A DNA stretch of 64,000 nucleotides, from assembly GCA_026196105.1 (NCBI GenBank), contig JAPHRK010000055.1:1-64000 (forward strand), in the 5' to 3' direction. Source of the DNA: Rhodospirillales bacterium. Its GTDB lineage: Bacteria > Pseudomonadota > Alphaproteobacteria > Rhodospirillales > JAPHRK01. Shown piece by piece: positions 39,271 through 48,348 of the stretch. The translations under genes were made by a program, and so were the position numbers. Below the pieces are notes generated by a model. That model ran no database searches, was not told the origin of the DNA, and saw only the letters and a list, made by a program, of their open reading frames with translations. Positions within the stretch are counted from its first letter, which is position 1; each line of letters starts with the position of its first letter.

Positions 39271-40830
39271 ATGAGCTGGAAGAAAGAAGTTGAAGAGATT
39301 GAGCGCCGCAAACGCCTTGCTAAAGAGCAAGGGGGCAAGAAATCCGTTGATCGCCAACACGCTAAAGGGCGGCTTACCTTACGAGAGCGTATTGACACCC
39401 TTTTAGACAAAGGCTCATTCAAAGAAACGGGCCCCGCAGCTGGTGGGGCTGAAATAGCAGAAGACGGTTCGTTAAAATCTTTCACACCAGGTAACTTTCT
39501 TCTCGGTTTCGGAAAGATTGATAAACGTTCCTGTGTTGTCGGCGGAGAAGACTTCACCTTGCAGGGCGGGTCACCTAACGTTGCAGGCCTTCGTAAAAGC
39601 ATTTATGCAGAAGAACTTGCCGTTAAATTCAAGGTTCCCCTTATTCGTCTTCATGAAGGAGGTGGTGGTAGTGTCAGCGGTAGCAAAGGTAAAGGAGGGA
39701 GCGGCCCTGCGGGTGATCCTGTCTTTTATCCTCCTCGCTTTCAATCTGTAGCAAAAACCCTGGTATCAGTTCCTGTTGCCTCAGCAGCTCTCGGACCAGT
39801 CGCTGGCATGCCTGCCGCACGGTTGGTCGCTTCTCACTTCTCCGTAATGGTTAAAGGGTTATCACAAATTCTCACGGCTGGTCCTGCCGTCGTTGAACGC
39901 GCTTTAGGTAAGCGGTCCACCAAAGAGTCATTAGGGGGGGCGCATATCCATTCAAAGAACGGCGTTGTTGACAGCCTTGCAGATTCCGAAGCAGAAGCTT
40001 TAGAGCAAATTCAACGGTTCCTCAGCTACCTCCCACAAAATGTTTGGGAAGTCCCTCCAGTTGCCAACTGTACAGATGATACAGAGCGCCGGGAAGAAGG
40101 GTTGCTCAGCATTATCCCCAGAGACCGGCGTACCACCTACGATATGTATAAATTGCTGGAAATGGTGTTAGACAATGGTAGTTTCTTTGAAATGGGTCGG
40201 GAGTTTGGTCGTGGCTTGGTGACAGGTTTAGCCCGGTTAAATGGACAACCCGTCGGAATTATCGCCAATGATTGCCGTTTTTATGCGGGCGCCATGACTG
40301 CCACAGGATCGCAAAAAGTAAGGCGCTTCATTAGTCTTTGCGATACCTTTCACATCCCCATAGTTAATTTTGTAGATGAACCAGGCTTCATGATTGGGGA
40401 AGAGGCCGAGCGGGATGCCACCATCCGCTACGGTACAGCAGCCGTTCTTGCAGCCTGCTCCTGCACAGTCCCTTGGACCTCAATCATCGTACGACGGGTT
40501 TTCGGTGTTGCTGGAGCCGCTCACTTTGGGCCAGATGCCTATGTGCTTTCCTGGCCATCAGCTGAAACAGGGGCTCTTCCGGTTGAGGGAGGTGTCGCCG
40601 TGGCTTTTGGTAAAGAAATTGCCAACGATAAAAACCCAGATAAAAAACGACGCGAAATTGAACAAGCCCTCGCCGCCAAGCAATCACCCTTTCCAAGGGC
40701 TGAATGTTTCTCTGTCCACGACTTGATTGATCCTAGAGAGACAAGGCCCTTGCTCTGTGATTGGATCAGCCTAGTCCAACCCCTTTTACCCGAACTTGTT
40801 GGCTCCAGGCCCGGCTCATTTCACCCCTAG
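39271..40830 (+). CDS. Acyl-CoA carboxyltransferase beta subunit (PccB/AccD family)
   Basis: 519 residues, the biotin-dependent carboxyltransferase fold (propionyl-, acetyl- or methylcrotonyl-CoA carboxylases). Typical segments: LRERIDTLLDKGSFKE, GEDFTLQGGS, then a Gly/Ser-rich loop GGGGSVSGSKGKGGSG and the second half GFMIGEEAERDATIRYG and the VPWTSIIVRRVFGVAG core. No alpha subunit or biotin carrier gene is adjacent. Short spacing (41 bp) from the receiver gene. Substrate undetermined; the loop GGGGSVSG departs from the PccB norm. Confidence 0.88.
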   Translation: MSWKKEVEEIERRKRLAKEQGGKKSVDRQHAKGRLTLRERIDTLLDKGSFKETGPAAGGAEIAEDGSLKSFTPGNFLLGFGKIDKRSCVVGGEDFTLQGGSPNVAGLRKSIYAEELAVKFKVPLIRLHEGGGGSVSGSKGKGGSGPAGDPVFYPPRFQSVAKTLVSVPVASAALGPVAGMPAARLVASHFSVMVKGLSQILTAGPAVVERALGKRSTKESLGGAHIHSKNGVVDSLADSEAEALEQIQRFLSYLPQNVWEVPPVANCTDDTERREEGLLSIIPRDRRTTYDMYKLLEMVLDNGSFFEMGREFGRGLVTGLARLNGQPVGIIANDCRFYAGAMTATGSQKVRRFISLCDTFHIPIVNFVDEPGFMIGEEAERDATIRYGTAAVLAACSCTVPWTSIIVRRVFGVAGAAHFGPDAYVLSWPSAETGALPVEGGVAVAFGKEIANDKNPDKKRREIEQALAAKQSPFPRAECFSVHDLIDPRETRPLLCDWISLVQPLLPELVGSRPGSFHP

Positions 40831-41535
40831 GGTTTCCGCTAATTCAGGGAAAGTATCGACAATGATATCGTGTTCTGGGTTTGGAGTTGGGTCTGGTGGT
40901 CCACTTGGTCCCCACTCATCTGGGCGGCGCACGAAGGCGGTTTTAAAGCCAACCTTTTTAGCCGCATCCAAATCAAAATTATGACACGCCACCATACAAC
41001 ATTCGCTAGGATCAAGCTGAAGATATTTAGCGGCTGTTTGATAGGCTTCAGGCAACATTTTATATTTACCAATAGCTTCACAGGAAATAACTGCGTCCCA
41101 GCTCAAGCCATTGCGTTTAGCCGTATCAATAATGATACGGAAGCTAAGAATTGTGAATGAAGCACAAATATATTTGTTTCTCAATTTTGGTAAGGTGCCC
41201 GGAAAATCAGGCCAACATTGGAAATTATGAGCTGTATCCCAGCAAATAGAATGTCGTTCTTCTTCTGTCGCAGCATCAAGGCCATTGGCAGCAAGGACTG
41301 CATCTAAAGCCATCCGATGCCCACCATCAAAATTGTAAGCCGGCGCTTCATGCTCCCCAAGGTTAATCATTTTCCCAAGGGATTGGCGTCGCATTTCATT
41401 AGCGAGTTCGCCCCAATCTTTTTCAACACCATACTTTGCCCCAAGCTTTGCTAGAGCACCACGAAACCCCGAATGCCAATCTAAAATGGTGCCGCCCGTA
41501 TCAAAAGTCAGTGCCTTAATGTCATCCAAGCTCAT
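40816..41535 (-). CDS. HAD-like hydrolase, haloacid dehalogenase type II
   Basis: 239 residues. Motif I is FDTGGTILDWHSGFRGAL (nucleophile Asp about 11); the Lys of motif III lies in the CEAIGKYKMLPEAY segment, and motif IV near MVACHNFDLDAAKKVGF. This layout is that of L-2-haloacid dehalogenase-like HAD proteins. It converges with the carboxyltransferase gene and overlaps it by 15 bp at the 3' ends. Activity on halo-acids is a family-level guess. Confidence 0.85.
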   Translation of the reverse strand: MSLDDIKALTFDTGGTILDWHSGFRGALAKLGAKYGVEKDWGELANEMRRQSLGKMINLGEHEAPAYNFDGGHRMALDAVLAANGLDAATEEERHSICWDTAHNFQCWPDFPGTLPKLRNKYICASFTILSFRIIIDTAKRNGLSWDAVISCEAIGKYKMLPEAYQTAAKYLQLDPSECCMVACHNFDLDAAKKVGFKTAFVRRPDEWGPSGPPDPTPNPEHDIIVDTFPELAETLGVK

Positions 41536-41608
41536 ATCCCAATCCCATTGCTAATCTCATTTTTCTCATTGTAGACATGATCCCCCCCTACAGGTACAGT
41601 TTTATCTT

Positions 41609-42247
41609 ATGGAAAATGAAACCACCCTTGAGAATATTCCAGCTCTTTCCGGCTTAAACACCGAAGAACGACAGGACCTGTCAGCACTTTGCCAAGTAAG
41701 GAGCTTTTCTTCACAACAAGACGTTTATGGTCAGGATGAGTTACCAACGGCTGTCTATTTCGTTCTTTCAGGACAAGTCCGATTGAAAACGTTTTCTGAA
41801 GGGGGGCAGGAAATATTTTTCGGCATTATCGGACCGGGCGACATTTTTGGAGATAAATCAGCCATCGACGGTCAGCCCCATGAAAACTCCGCCGTGACCC
41901 TAACAGAATCAAAGCTGGCAATCTTGCCTCGTGTAGATTTCCTCAATTTTATTGATAACACGCCAAAATTCGGGCGTATGATAGCTGAAAACTTGTGTGT
42001 AAAAATAAGTCGCAGTCATAGTAGAATTATGGATTTAGGGACTATTGCCGCAAACAATAGGGTTCATGCTGAAATTCTGCGCTTAGCTAGGCTCGCTCCT
42101 GTTCAAACACATGATGAAGTCATTATCTCCCCTTCCCCCCAACATGCCGATATTTCTCACCAAGTTTGTGCTGCACGAGAAACCGTCAGCCGTGCCTTTG
42201 GTGAAATGGTAAAATTGGGCATTACTGAAAAAATTAAAGGGGATTAA
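41609..42247 (+). CDS. Crp/Fnr family regulator with frameshifted C-terminus
   Basis: 212 residues: cyclic-nucleotide-like beta-roll (about 10-125; LSGQVRLKTFSEGGQEIFFG and PGDIFGDKSAIDG) then a helix-turn-helix (DISHQVCAARETVSRAFGEM). No N-terminal Cys cluster, so not an oxygen sensor of the Fnr type. The protein stops at EKIKGD, where homologues continue. Immediately after, in the next frame, KIKDIQRLEEMVANAR (to 42387) reads as the normal terminal helix plus an Arg/Asp-rich tail (RRSGHDRRYG). One extra G in the G4 run at 42239-42242 would join them. The HTH is intact, so function may persist. Confidence 0.85.
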   Translation: MENETTLENIPALSGLNTEERQDLSALCQVRSFSSQQDVYGQDELPTAVYFVLSGQVRLKTFSEGGQEIFFGIIGPGDIFGDKSAIDGQPHENSAVTLTESKLAILPRVDFLNFIDNTPKFGRMIAENLCVKISRSHSRIMDLGTIAANNRVHAEILRLARLAPVQTHDEVIISPSPQHADISHQVCAARETVSRAFGEMVKLGITEKIKGD

Positions 42248-42534
42248 AGATTAAAGATATTCAACGACTTGAAGAGATGGTCGCCAATGCTCGAAGCGGG
42301 GATCGACGTTCAGGTCACGACCGCAGATATGGGGCGACGACACCACCGGACAAGGATCGGCGTGGAGTCGATCGACGGAGCAGATAAAGCTATTTGTCTT
42401 AACTTAAGTTCAAGCAAATAGTTTTAGTAAAATTTTCACTATCTCTCCTGTAAACCTTTCGATAGATACTTATATCTATCAAAAAGATTTGATTAATCGT
42501 TGATACAAATGATTGCCGAGGGAAAACACCAAAA

Positions 42535-42750
42535 ATGGCTAAAGTAGCAGTCCAGCCGGGCGACCAATATGTTAAAGAGGGAACTCCTCCAACTCAGTGG
42601 ACCGTTGAGAGGATTCTTGATTTCCCCAACACACCACAACATGTCCGTCTCGTGCGCAAAAGAAACGAAGCCACCAATACCCGGACCATCACCGTTGCGA
42701 TGTCTGCTTTGCTCGACAAAAAATTCTTCCGGGCAATGAATAAGGCTTAA
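42535..42750 (+). CDS. Small conserved-looking protein, 71 aa
   Basis: A short, basic, probably cytoplasmic protein with no TM segment: MAKVAVQPGDQYVKEG then TPPTQWTVERILDFP. No named family. It has GAGGG upstream and sits 10 bp before the SDR gene, so the two form an operon. Confidence 0.65.
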   Translation: MAKVAVQPGDQYVKEGTPPTQWTVERILDFPNTPQHVRLVRKRNEATNTRTITVAMSALLDKKFFRAMNKA

Positions 42751-42759
42751 ATAACCTAC

Positions 42760-43506
42760 ATGACCAAGGTTGTTGTCATAACCGGCGCTAGCCGTGGGAT
42801 CGGCGCAGCAACAGCCCGTTTGGCTGCCAAGGAAGGTTATGACGTTTGTATAAATTACGCCAGCGATCACAAAGCCGCCGAAGCCGTAAAAAAAGACTGC
42901 ATAGCTCTTGGTGTTAAAGCAATCACGGTTCAAGGCGATGTTGGTATGCCTGCTGATGTGGAAGCCCTTTTCAAAGCCTGCGGCGAAAGCCTTGGCCCGG
43001 TAACACATCTTGTCAACAACGCTGGTATTATTGGACATTCCACCAAACTTGAAGATGCTGACCCAGAAATGATTCGCCGAGTTTTTGATGTCAATACCCT
43101 GGGTTCAATGCTTTGTGCCCAACAAGCCATCCGTCGTATGTCGACGAACAATGGCGGCAACGGGGGTGTTATTGTAAATATCTCCTCCATTGCAGCCACA
43201 TTAGGCAGCCCTGGTGAATATATCCACTACGCTTCTTCAAAAGCGGCTGTTGATGGTTTTACCATTGGTCTATCAAAAGAAGTCGGGTGCGAAGGTATTC
43301 GGGTCAACTCCATCCAAGCCGGAACCGCCAATACAGATATTCATGAGCGGGAAGGCAACCCAGACCGCCCCGCTATGGTCGCTCAAACCGCCCCCTTAGG
43401 TCGCGTTGCCGAACCAGAAGATATCGCCAATGCCATTCTTTGGCTTATGTCTGAAAAATCATCATACGCGACGGGAGCTATCCTGCGCTTGGGCGGCGGA
43501 CTCTAG
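42760..43506 (+). CDS. SDR family oxidoreductase
   Basis: 248-residue short-chain dehydrogenase/reductase of the classical type. NAD(P)-binding motif TGASRGIG (about 7-14), NNAG further in, and catalytic YxxxK in HYASSKAAVDGF. Shows the glucose-dehydrogenase/FabG-like C-terminal AGTANTDIHE region. Substrate unknown. An intergenic palindromic element follows. Confidence 0.92.
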   Translation: MTKVVVITGASRGIGAATARLAAKEGYDVCINYASDHKAAEAVKKDCIALGVKAITVQGDVGMPADVEALFKACGESLGPVTHLVNNAGIIGHSTKLEDADPEMIRRVFDVNTLGSMLCAQQAIRRMSTNNGGNGGVIVNISSIAATLGSPGEYIHYASSKAAVDGFTIGLSKEVGCEGIRVNSIQAGTANTDIHEREGNPDRPAMVAQTAPLGRVAEPEDIANAILWLMSEKSSYATGAILRLGGGL

Positions 43507-43517
43507 GAACATGAACT

Positions 43518-43604
43518 CGTCATACCCAACTTGATTGGGTATCCAGGATAGATGATGTGCTTTGAAATTTGAGGCTCTGGATTCCCGATTTCTCGGGAAT
43601 GACG
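43518..43604. repeat. Intergenic palindromic repeat element
   Basis: An imperfect inverted repeat: one arm CGTCATACCCAACTTGATTG (43518 on) with GGGTATCCAG, the other CTGGATTCCCGATTTCTCGG with GAATGACG ending at 43604. Each arm has its own hairpin (TACCC/GGGTA and TTCCCGA/TCGGGAA). Such CGTCATTCCCG...CGGGAATCCAG elements are common short interspersed repeats in proteobacteria. It lies between the converging SDR and folA genes, where the RNA hairpins may also help stop transcription. No second copy was seen here. Confidence 0.7.
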
Positions 43605-43617
43605 TTAACAAAAGTCC

Positions 43618-44106
43618 TTAAAGTTTATCAAAAATCAGGAAACTATATTCAGGGCCACCTGGGTTCGCGACTCGATCTCTTGAAACTTCACGCCATTCAG
43701 AATGGTTGATGCCTGCAAAGTGGGCATCACCCTCAATCTTAGCATGAACCGCAGTCATGTAAATTCGTTTCGCTACGGGAAGGGCCGCCTCATAGAGCTG
43801 CGCTCCGCCGATAATGAAGGCCTCTTTGATACCTGAGCGCATCGCTGTATGAAGCGCATCTTTGATATCGTGAACTACAATAGCCCCTTCAGCTTGGTAA
43901 TCAGGGTTTCTTGTAACAATGATATTTAGACGATGTGGAAGAGGTTTTTTGGGTAAGGATTCCCAGGTTTTTCGCCCCATGATAATCGGGTGTTCCAGGG
44001 TCACAGCCTTGAAATATTTGAGATCTCCAGGCAAGTGCCAGGGTAATTTGTTATCCCGACCGATCACACCATTCTCAGCCATGGCGACGATAAGTGACAC
44101 CCTCAT
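43618..44106 (-). CDS. folA: Dihydrofolate reductase
   Basis: 162 residues. Reduces dihydrofolate to tetrahydrofolate with NADPH. The N-terminal VAMAENGVIGRDNKLPWHLPGDLKYFK carries the substrate Asp-less W..LP.D loop (D about 28), and IMGRKTWESLP and FIIGGAQLYEAALP follow. It lies 66 bp after thyA on the same strand, the standard thyA-folA arrangement. Confidence 0.96.
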   Translation of the reverse strand: MRVSLIVAMAENGVIGRDNKLPWHLPGDLKYFKAVTLEHPIIMGRKTWESLPKKPLPHRLNIIVTRNPDYQAEGAIVVHDIKDALHTAMRSGIKEAFIIGGAQLYEAALPVAKRIYMTAVHAKIEGDAHFAGINHSEWREVSRDRVANPGGPEYSFLIFDKL

Positions 44107-44172
44107 AAAGCCCTCGATCCTAAAAAAATTAACCTCGAAATATTAGCCTAACATAAAGAACCTAAAGGAAAC

Positions 44173-44985
44173 CTAAACAGCAACGAGAGCCTTAATATGT
44201 GGATGGCTCTCATAACCGACGAGTTCAAAATCCTCAAAGGTAAAATCAAACAGATCTTTCACATCAGGATTAAGCTTAAGGTTCGGCAAGGGTAGAGGCT
44301 CCCGGCTCAACTGAAGTTCAACCTGCTCAAAATGATTGGAGTAAATGTGCGCATCACCAAAGCTATGAATAAACTCACCCGGCTCTAACCCCGTGACTTG
44401 AGCCATCATCAGAGTTAATTGGGCATATGAGGCAATATTAAAAGGCACGCCGAGAAAAATATCGGCGCTGCGCTGATAAAGCTGACAAGAGAGTTTGCCA
44501 TCTGCAACATAAAACTGGAACAGGCAGTGACAAGGAGGCAGGGCCATATTGTCCACATCAGATGGATTCCAAGCCGTAACGATATGTCGTCGCGAATCCG
44601 GGTTGTCCTTGATTTGCTTCACTAAAGCGGCAATTTGGTCAATTTTTTCGCCATTGGGTGCAGGCCAAGAGCGCCATTGATAACCATAAACCGGTCCAAG
44701 GTCGCCGTTTTCATCTGCCCATTCATCCCAGATCGACACCCCATTATCTTTGAGGTATTTGATGTTGGTATCTCCTTTAAGGAACCACAAAAGCTCATGA
44801 ATAATGGACTTAAGATGAAGTTTCTTCGTCGTCAGGCAAGGAAATCCCTCTTGCAGATCAAACCTCATCTGATACCCGAAAACACTCTTTGTTCCGGTTC
44901 CGGTACGGTCTCCTTTAGCCGTGCCCTTATCCATTACATGCCGCAAAAGGTCGTGATACTGTTTCAACTGCCTAGCCCATCCCAC
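44173..44985 (-). CDS. thyA: Thymidylate synthase
   Basis: 270-residue ThyA that makes dTMP from dUMP using methylene-tetrahydrofolate. The catalytic Cys is C152 in [11 protein letters not shown]; the folate and dUMP contact motifs ([29 protein letters not shown]) are intact. The oxidised folate product is recycled by FolA downstream. The start gives a slightly longer N-terminus than E. coli ThyA; GAAGTGGG lies upstream. Confidence 0.96.
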   Translation of the reverse strand: MGWARQLKQYHDLLRHVMDKGTAKGDRTGTGTKSVFGYQMRFDLQEGFPCLTTKKLHLKSIIHELLWFLKGDTNIKYLKDNGVSIWDEWADENGDLGPVYGYQWRSWPAPNGEKIDQIAALVKQIKDNPDSRRHIVTAWNPSDVDNMALPPCHCLFQFYVADGKLSCQLYQRSADIFLGVPFNIASYAQLTLMMAQVTGLEPGEFIHSFGDAHIYSNHFEQVELQLSREPLPLPNLKLNPDVKDLFDFTFEDFELVGYESHPHIKALVAV

Positions 44986-45159
44986 TTCAATTCAGGTTTT
45001 CTGAATTATCCCCACCTAGCCCTTTGGGGCAAGAAGAGAATTTCAAAGAATGATTTATCGACAGTTTGTGACTTGATCAGAAATAAAAACAGTCCAAATT
45101 AAGATTTAATAACAACAAACTTAGAGGCAAGCTGGGTGTTTAAGAATAAGAAGTTTAAG

Positions 45160-45363
45160 ATGCCGGAGAAGAAAGAGAATAGACTAATTCTTGGCTGGGG
45201 GCTGCTTATTGTGGGACTCTTTGGCTTTATGCCGATTATTGGTTTCTGGATGCTCCCCCTCGGTCTTGCTGTTCTCTCTGTCGACTCCCCCAAAATTCGC
45301 CGCCAGCGACGGAAAATTGTTATTTGGTGGTATCGAAGAAAGACACCCTCGGCCATTGCCTAG
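45160..45363 (+). CDS. Small two-helix membrane protein
   Basis: 67 residues with two close hydrophobic segments (LILGWGLLIVGLFGFMPIIG and FWMLPLGLAVLSV) then a basic C-terminus (SPKIRRQRRKIVIWWYRRK), which should face the cytoplasm by the positive-inside rule. Similar short membrane proteins occur in relatives but have no assigned role. A GTG at 45136 is an alternative start. Directly upstream of the tmRNA gene. Confidence 0.6.
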   Translation: MPEKKENRLILGWGLLIVGLFGFMPIIGFWMLPLGLAVLSVDSPKIRRQRRKIVIWWYRRKTPSAIA

Positions 45364-45474
45364 TTTGTTACCCCTCTGGCGCCGGACGTGTTCTTCTCGC
45401 TTGGCTTACGGCGCAATGGTACGCCTGGGCCTCAATGACCCATATAAGATTCTATCCCAATTGAGCTCCCCATA

Positions 45475-45927
45475 GGCTTGCGACTGCAAGTCCCCACGTC
45501 GGCGTACGTGAGCCTGCGTAGCGCTTGAGCGCAGCAAGCATCGCTTGCGCAATTAACTAGTCCCGACTATATTAGGGGCGTCGGGCAACCGACTATGACG
45601 ATAAACGCTTTGTGTAATAGATATTGCGGACCAGGGGGCGGTACCCTGCGCCTCCACCATATTTTCCCAGTGTTTTAGGGATCTGCTGTTGCTTCAGGAC
45701 AGTTTGGAAATATGGGGGCGAAATAGGATCGACGTGTATTGAAAGACTTAGTTTTCGTCCGGTATTGTACCACCGTTACCGGGCTATTTTTATAGATGCC
45801 AACGATAATCGTATGGCTCCAGCAGCGATGGCCGCGTAAGCACCATCAAAGCGAATCTATGTAAATTCCTGTATTCCTGAGCGTTTATAGGTGCGGTCCG
45901 GAGGGCACCGATCAACCGAAGCCCTCC
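45475..45927 (+). ncRNA. ssrA: tmRNA, circularly permuted two-piece form (alpha type)
   Basis: Rescues stalled ribosomes. The acceptor piece comes first and ends in GCGCCTCCACCA at 45648-45659; the coding piece begins with GGGGGCGAAATAGGATCGAC at 45714. GGGGGCG pairs with CGCCTCC to make the acceptor stem, including the G3-U70 pair that marks alanine identity. A T-arm (CAGGG/CCCTG, loop GGCGGTA) precedes it. The tag frame at 45798-45839 reads ANDNRMAPAAMAA then stop. An 8-bp helix between pieces (ATAAACGC 45601-45608 with GCGTTTAT 45881-45888) supports the fold. Bases 45660-45713 are the removed spacer. The 5' limit is approximate. Confidence 0.92.
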
Positions 45928-45941
45928 ACTTTCTTTTTATT
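45900..45941 (+). terminator. Hairpin terminator after tmRNA
   Basis: GGAGGGC at 45900-45906 pairs with GCCCTCC at 45921-45927, followed by the T-rich run ACTTTCTTTTTATT. The hairpin may also be the last helix of the tmRNA coding piece. The stretch from about 45942 to 46205 shows no gene. Confidence 0.7.
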
Positions 45942-46205
45942 AAAATTCAGTGCATTCAATCCGCGTTCAAATGCCATACAAGCTCACGGACGACGACGCC
46001 CAAACCCGTAGTCACTGACCAATATTGGTTGTTTTTTGTTTCATTTTAAGTAAAAAACCGCCAAAATCGCTTTAATTCACCTGAAAATAATAAAAAAACA
46101 AAGCATTAAGGATATTGTAACTGGCTATGGCCTTAGGTATCTTTGTACAAAGTCCCTTTTTGGGGATGAAATTGATAAACCTTGAATCCTGGGGGCGACG
46201 GATAG

Positions 46206-47204
46206 ATGTCTATCCTGAATAGAAAAAAATATATGACCTATTCTCGCTATGCATTGTCTGGCTTAGCATTTTTTGGCATGACACTTTTGTCTGTCAGTAA
46301 TGCTCAGGCTCAAGGCAATTTTAACAATCCAAATGTCTCCGTTGACTTTAGCGTCTTGGAAGACAATGGCGTTACATCAAAAAGCTCATCTTCGAAACGA
46401 ATGTATCGCACGTTTCCAACAGGAGATGGCTATCTCCAGATGCCGAGCCCGAACACGCCTGTTTCTACCTTTGTACCTCTGCCAGAAACGGTGACACTGA
46501 CGAAGCCTGCACCTGTAGTGATGAAATCAGAAGCCTCAAGCTTCACACCGCCTCCGGCTCTTCCAAAGGTTGCCGCTATAGAGCCTGCTCCGCCAGTTGT
46601 AAAAAAGCCGAAGAGACAAGAGGTTAAGGTTCAGCTAAAACCTAAACAGGACGTTGGCATGCCAAAAGCCTTACCTATGGCACCAAAATCAGTTCAACAG
46701 AAAACCCCTGATCTTCCTCCCGCGACACCGACGATGAAAAAAGTGGATGCACCGCCTCCACCTCCTGCGGTCAAGAAGCCTGCGGTAACCAAAGAAACTA
46801 TTCCTGCACCAAAAATGGTCACCAAGCCAAAACCAGTTAAAGTTGCTGCCCTGACGCCCAAAGCAACACCAAAGGCTGTTACAGGCTCAAAAGGCGATCT
46901 TTTCACTATTGGTTTTGATGCAACTTCCAGCAAGCTTTCAAACACAGCCAAAGAAGCTCTGAAACCCATGGCCGCGAGTTTGAAAGACGAAACTGGAAAG
47001 CGATTACAAATTTTGGCATATGCCGGAGGTGACACACTCTCACCGAGCCGGGCAAGACGTTTGTCTCTCTCTCGGGCTTTGGCGGTTCGTTCATATTTGA
47101 TCGATCAAGGCCTTCGTAGTACACGAATTGACGTCCGAGCTTTAGGAAGCAAAGTTCCCGATGGCGCTCCTAACCGGGTAGACTTGAAGGTTATCGCTCG
47201 CTGA
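46206..47204 (+). CDS. OmpA-family protein with proline-rich linker
   Basis: 332 residues. After a signal peptide (to about residue 37, SNAQAQ), a long Pro/Lys/Ala-rich linker (about 100-225) spans the periplasm, and the C-terminal OmpA/peptidoglycan-binding domain (about 230-332) has TIGFDATSSKLSNTAKEALK and the SRARRLSLSRALAVRSYLIDQG motif. It is an inner- or outer-membrane tether to murein. First of three genes with a MotA-like and a MotB-like protein, 29 bp apart. An alternative ATG at 46233 begins the signal peptide. Confidence 0.85.
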   Translation: MSILNRKKYMTYSRYALSGLAFFGMTLLSVSNAQAQGNFNNPNVSVDFSVLEDNGVTSKSSSSKRMYRTFPTGDGYLQMPSPNTPVSTFVPLPETVTLTKPAPVVMKSEASSFTPPPALPKVAAIEPAPPVVKKPKRQEVKVQLKPKQDVGMPKALPMAPKSVQQKTPDLPPATPTMKKVDAPPPPPAVKKPAVTKETIPAPKMVTKPKPVKVAALTPKATPKAVTGSKGDLFTIGFDATSSKLSNTAKEALKPMAASLKDETGKRLQILAYAGGDTLSPSRARRLSLSRALAVRSYLIDQGLRSTRIDVRALGSKVPDGAPNRVDLKVIAR

Positions 47205-47233
47205 TCTCATTTAAACTTAGAGGAACCTAACGG

Positions 47234-48343
47234 ATGACCCGCCCCCAGCGTTTTCTAATGCGGATGATATTTTTCGTATTGGCAGTAACGGCAGTAGGCG
47301 GGTTGCTCTACTTGCCTTTACGCGAAGCCTTCCTCTCTAATGCCCCCCTTAATGGATTAATTCTTGGTGTTCTCCTGATTGGAATCATCTATAACTTCCG
47401 GCAAGTGGGTATGCTCTACCCGGAAGTTACCTGGATTGAAAACTTCCGGGAGAACGAGGATCGTCCAGCCCTTTCCCAAGAAGATAACAAACAACCTAAG
47501 TTGTTGGCACCCATGGCGACCATGCTGGGTGAAAAGAAAAACCGCTTAAAGCTATCAACCCTTTCTATGCGGTCGTTATTAGATGGCATTGCGTCGCGCT
47601 TAGATGAATCTCGTGAAATCTCTCGCTATACCATCGGCCTCCTCATCTTCCTTGGTCTTTTAGGCACCTTTTGGGGATTACTTGAGACTGTTGGTTCAAT
47701 TGGATCTGTCATCGGAGGGCTATCTGTTGTTGGCGGCGATATGACCAACATGTTCCAGGAGCTGAAAGAAGGCCTTGAAGCGCCTTTACACGGCATGGGA
47801 ACAGCTTTTAGCTCTTCTCTCTTTGGTTTGGCTGGCTCACTCGTCCTTGGTTTTCTTGATCTGCAGGCTGGCCAAGCTCAAAACCGCTTTTACAACGATC
47901 TAGAAGAATGGCTCTCAAGCTTGACCCACCTTTCAAGTGGTGGCATCGGTGATGGCGGAGATCAATCAGTTCCTGCCTACGTTCAAGCTTTGCTTGAGCA
48001 AACCGCTGAGAGCTTAGAGAATTTGCAACGGACTATGGCTAAAGGCGAGGACGCCCGTATCCAATCTTCCCGCAATACCATAGCCCTGACCGAGAAGCTC
48101 AGCGTTATGGGTGACCAGATGCAGGCTCAACAACATCTTTTGGTTAAGCTTGCCGAGAGCATGGAGAATGTTGGCGGCATGGATGCAGCTACACAAAACC
48201 ACATTCGCAATCTAGACCTATATATGGTTCGCCTTATCGAAGAAATGGCCAGTGGTCGTGATGATACAGTTCAGCAGTTGCGTAGTGAGATAAAACTTTT
48301 AGCCCGCACTATCGCTGCCATGCCCGATAAGATGGGTCGGTAG
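47234..48343 (+). CDS. MotA/TolQ/ExbB-like proton channel protein
   Basis: 369 residues with TM helices near 9-31, 36-52, 135-158 and 190-215. The region TIGLLIFLGLLGTFWGLLETV and the later LHGMGTAFSSSLFGLAGSLVLGFL are the hallmarks of the MotA/TolQ/ExbB stator family. An unusually long C-terminal cytoplasmic coiled coil (about 225-365) follows. It is the partner for the MotB-like gene 5 bp downstream. No flagellar genes are near, so it may energise an envelope process rather than a flagellum. Confidence 0.88.
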   Translation: MTRPQRFLMRMIFFVLAVTAVGGLLYLPLREAFLSNAPLNGLILGVLLIGIIYNFRQVGMLYPEVTWIENFRENEDRPALSQEDNKQPKLLAPMATMLGEKKNRLKLSTLSMRSLLDGIASRLDESREISRYTIGLLIFLGLLGTFWGLLETVGSIGSVIGGLSVVGGDMTNMFQELKEGLEAPLHGMGTAFSSSLFGLAGSLVLGFLDLQAGQAQNRFYNDLEEWLSSLTHLSSGGIGDGGDQSVPAYVQALLEQTAESLENLQRTMAKGEDARIQSSRNTIALTEKLSVMGDQMQAQQHLLVKLAESMENVGGMDAATQNHIRNLDLYMVRLIEEMASGRDDTVQQLRSEIKLLARTIAAMPDKMGR

Positions 48344-48348
48344 GCCCC

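Noticed and set aside
42236-42247. Programmed -1 frameshift in the Crp/Fnr gene
   Set aside because: The site AAA-GGG-GAT does not form a good slippery heptamer in the zero frame and no stimulatory structure was recognised; a one-base deletion is simpler.
45624-45839. Apparent 71-residue protein ending ANDNRMAPAAMAA
   Set aside because: It is the tmRNA; only the tag codons at 45798-45839 are translated, after ribosome resumption.
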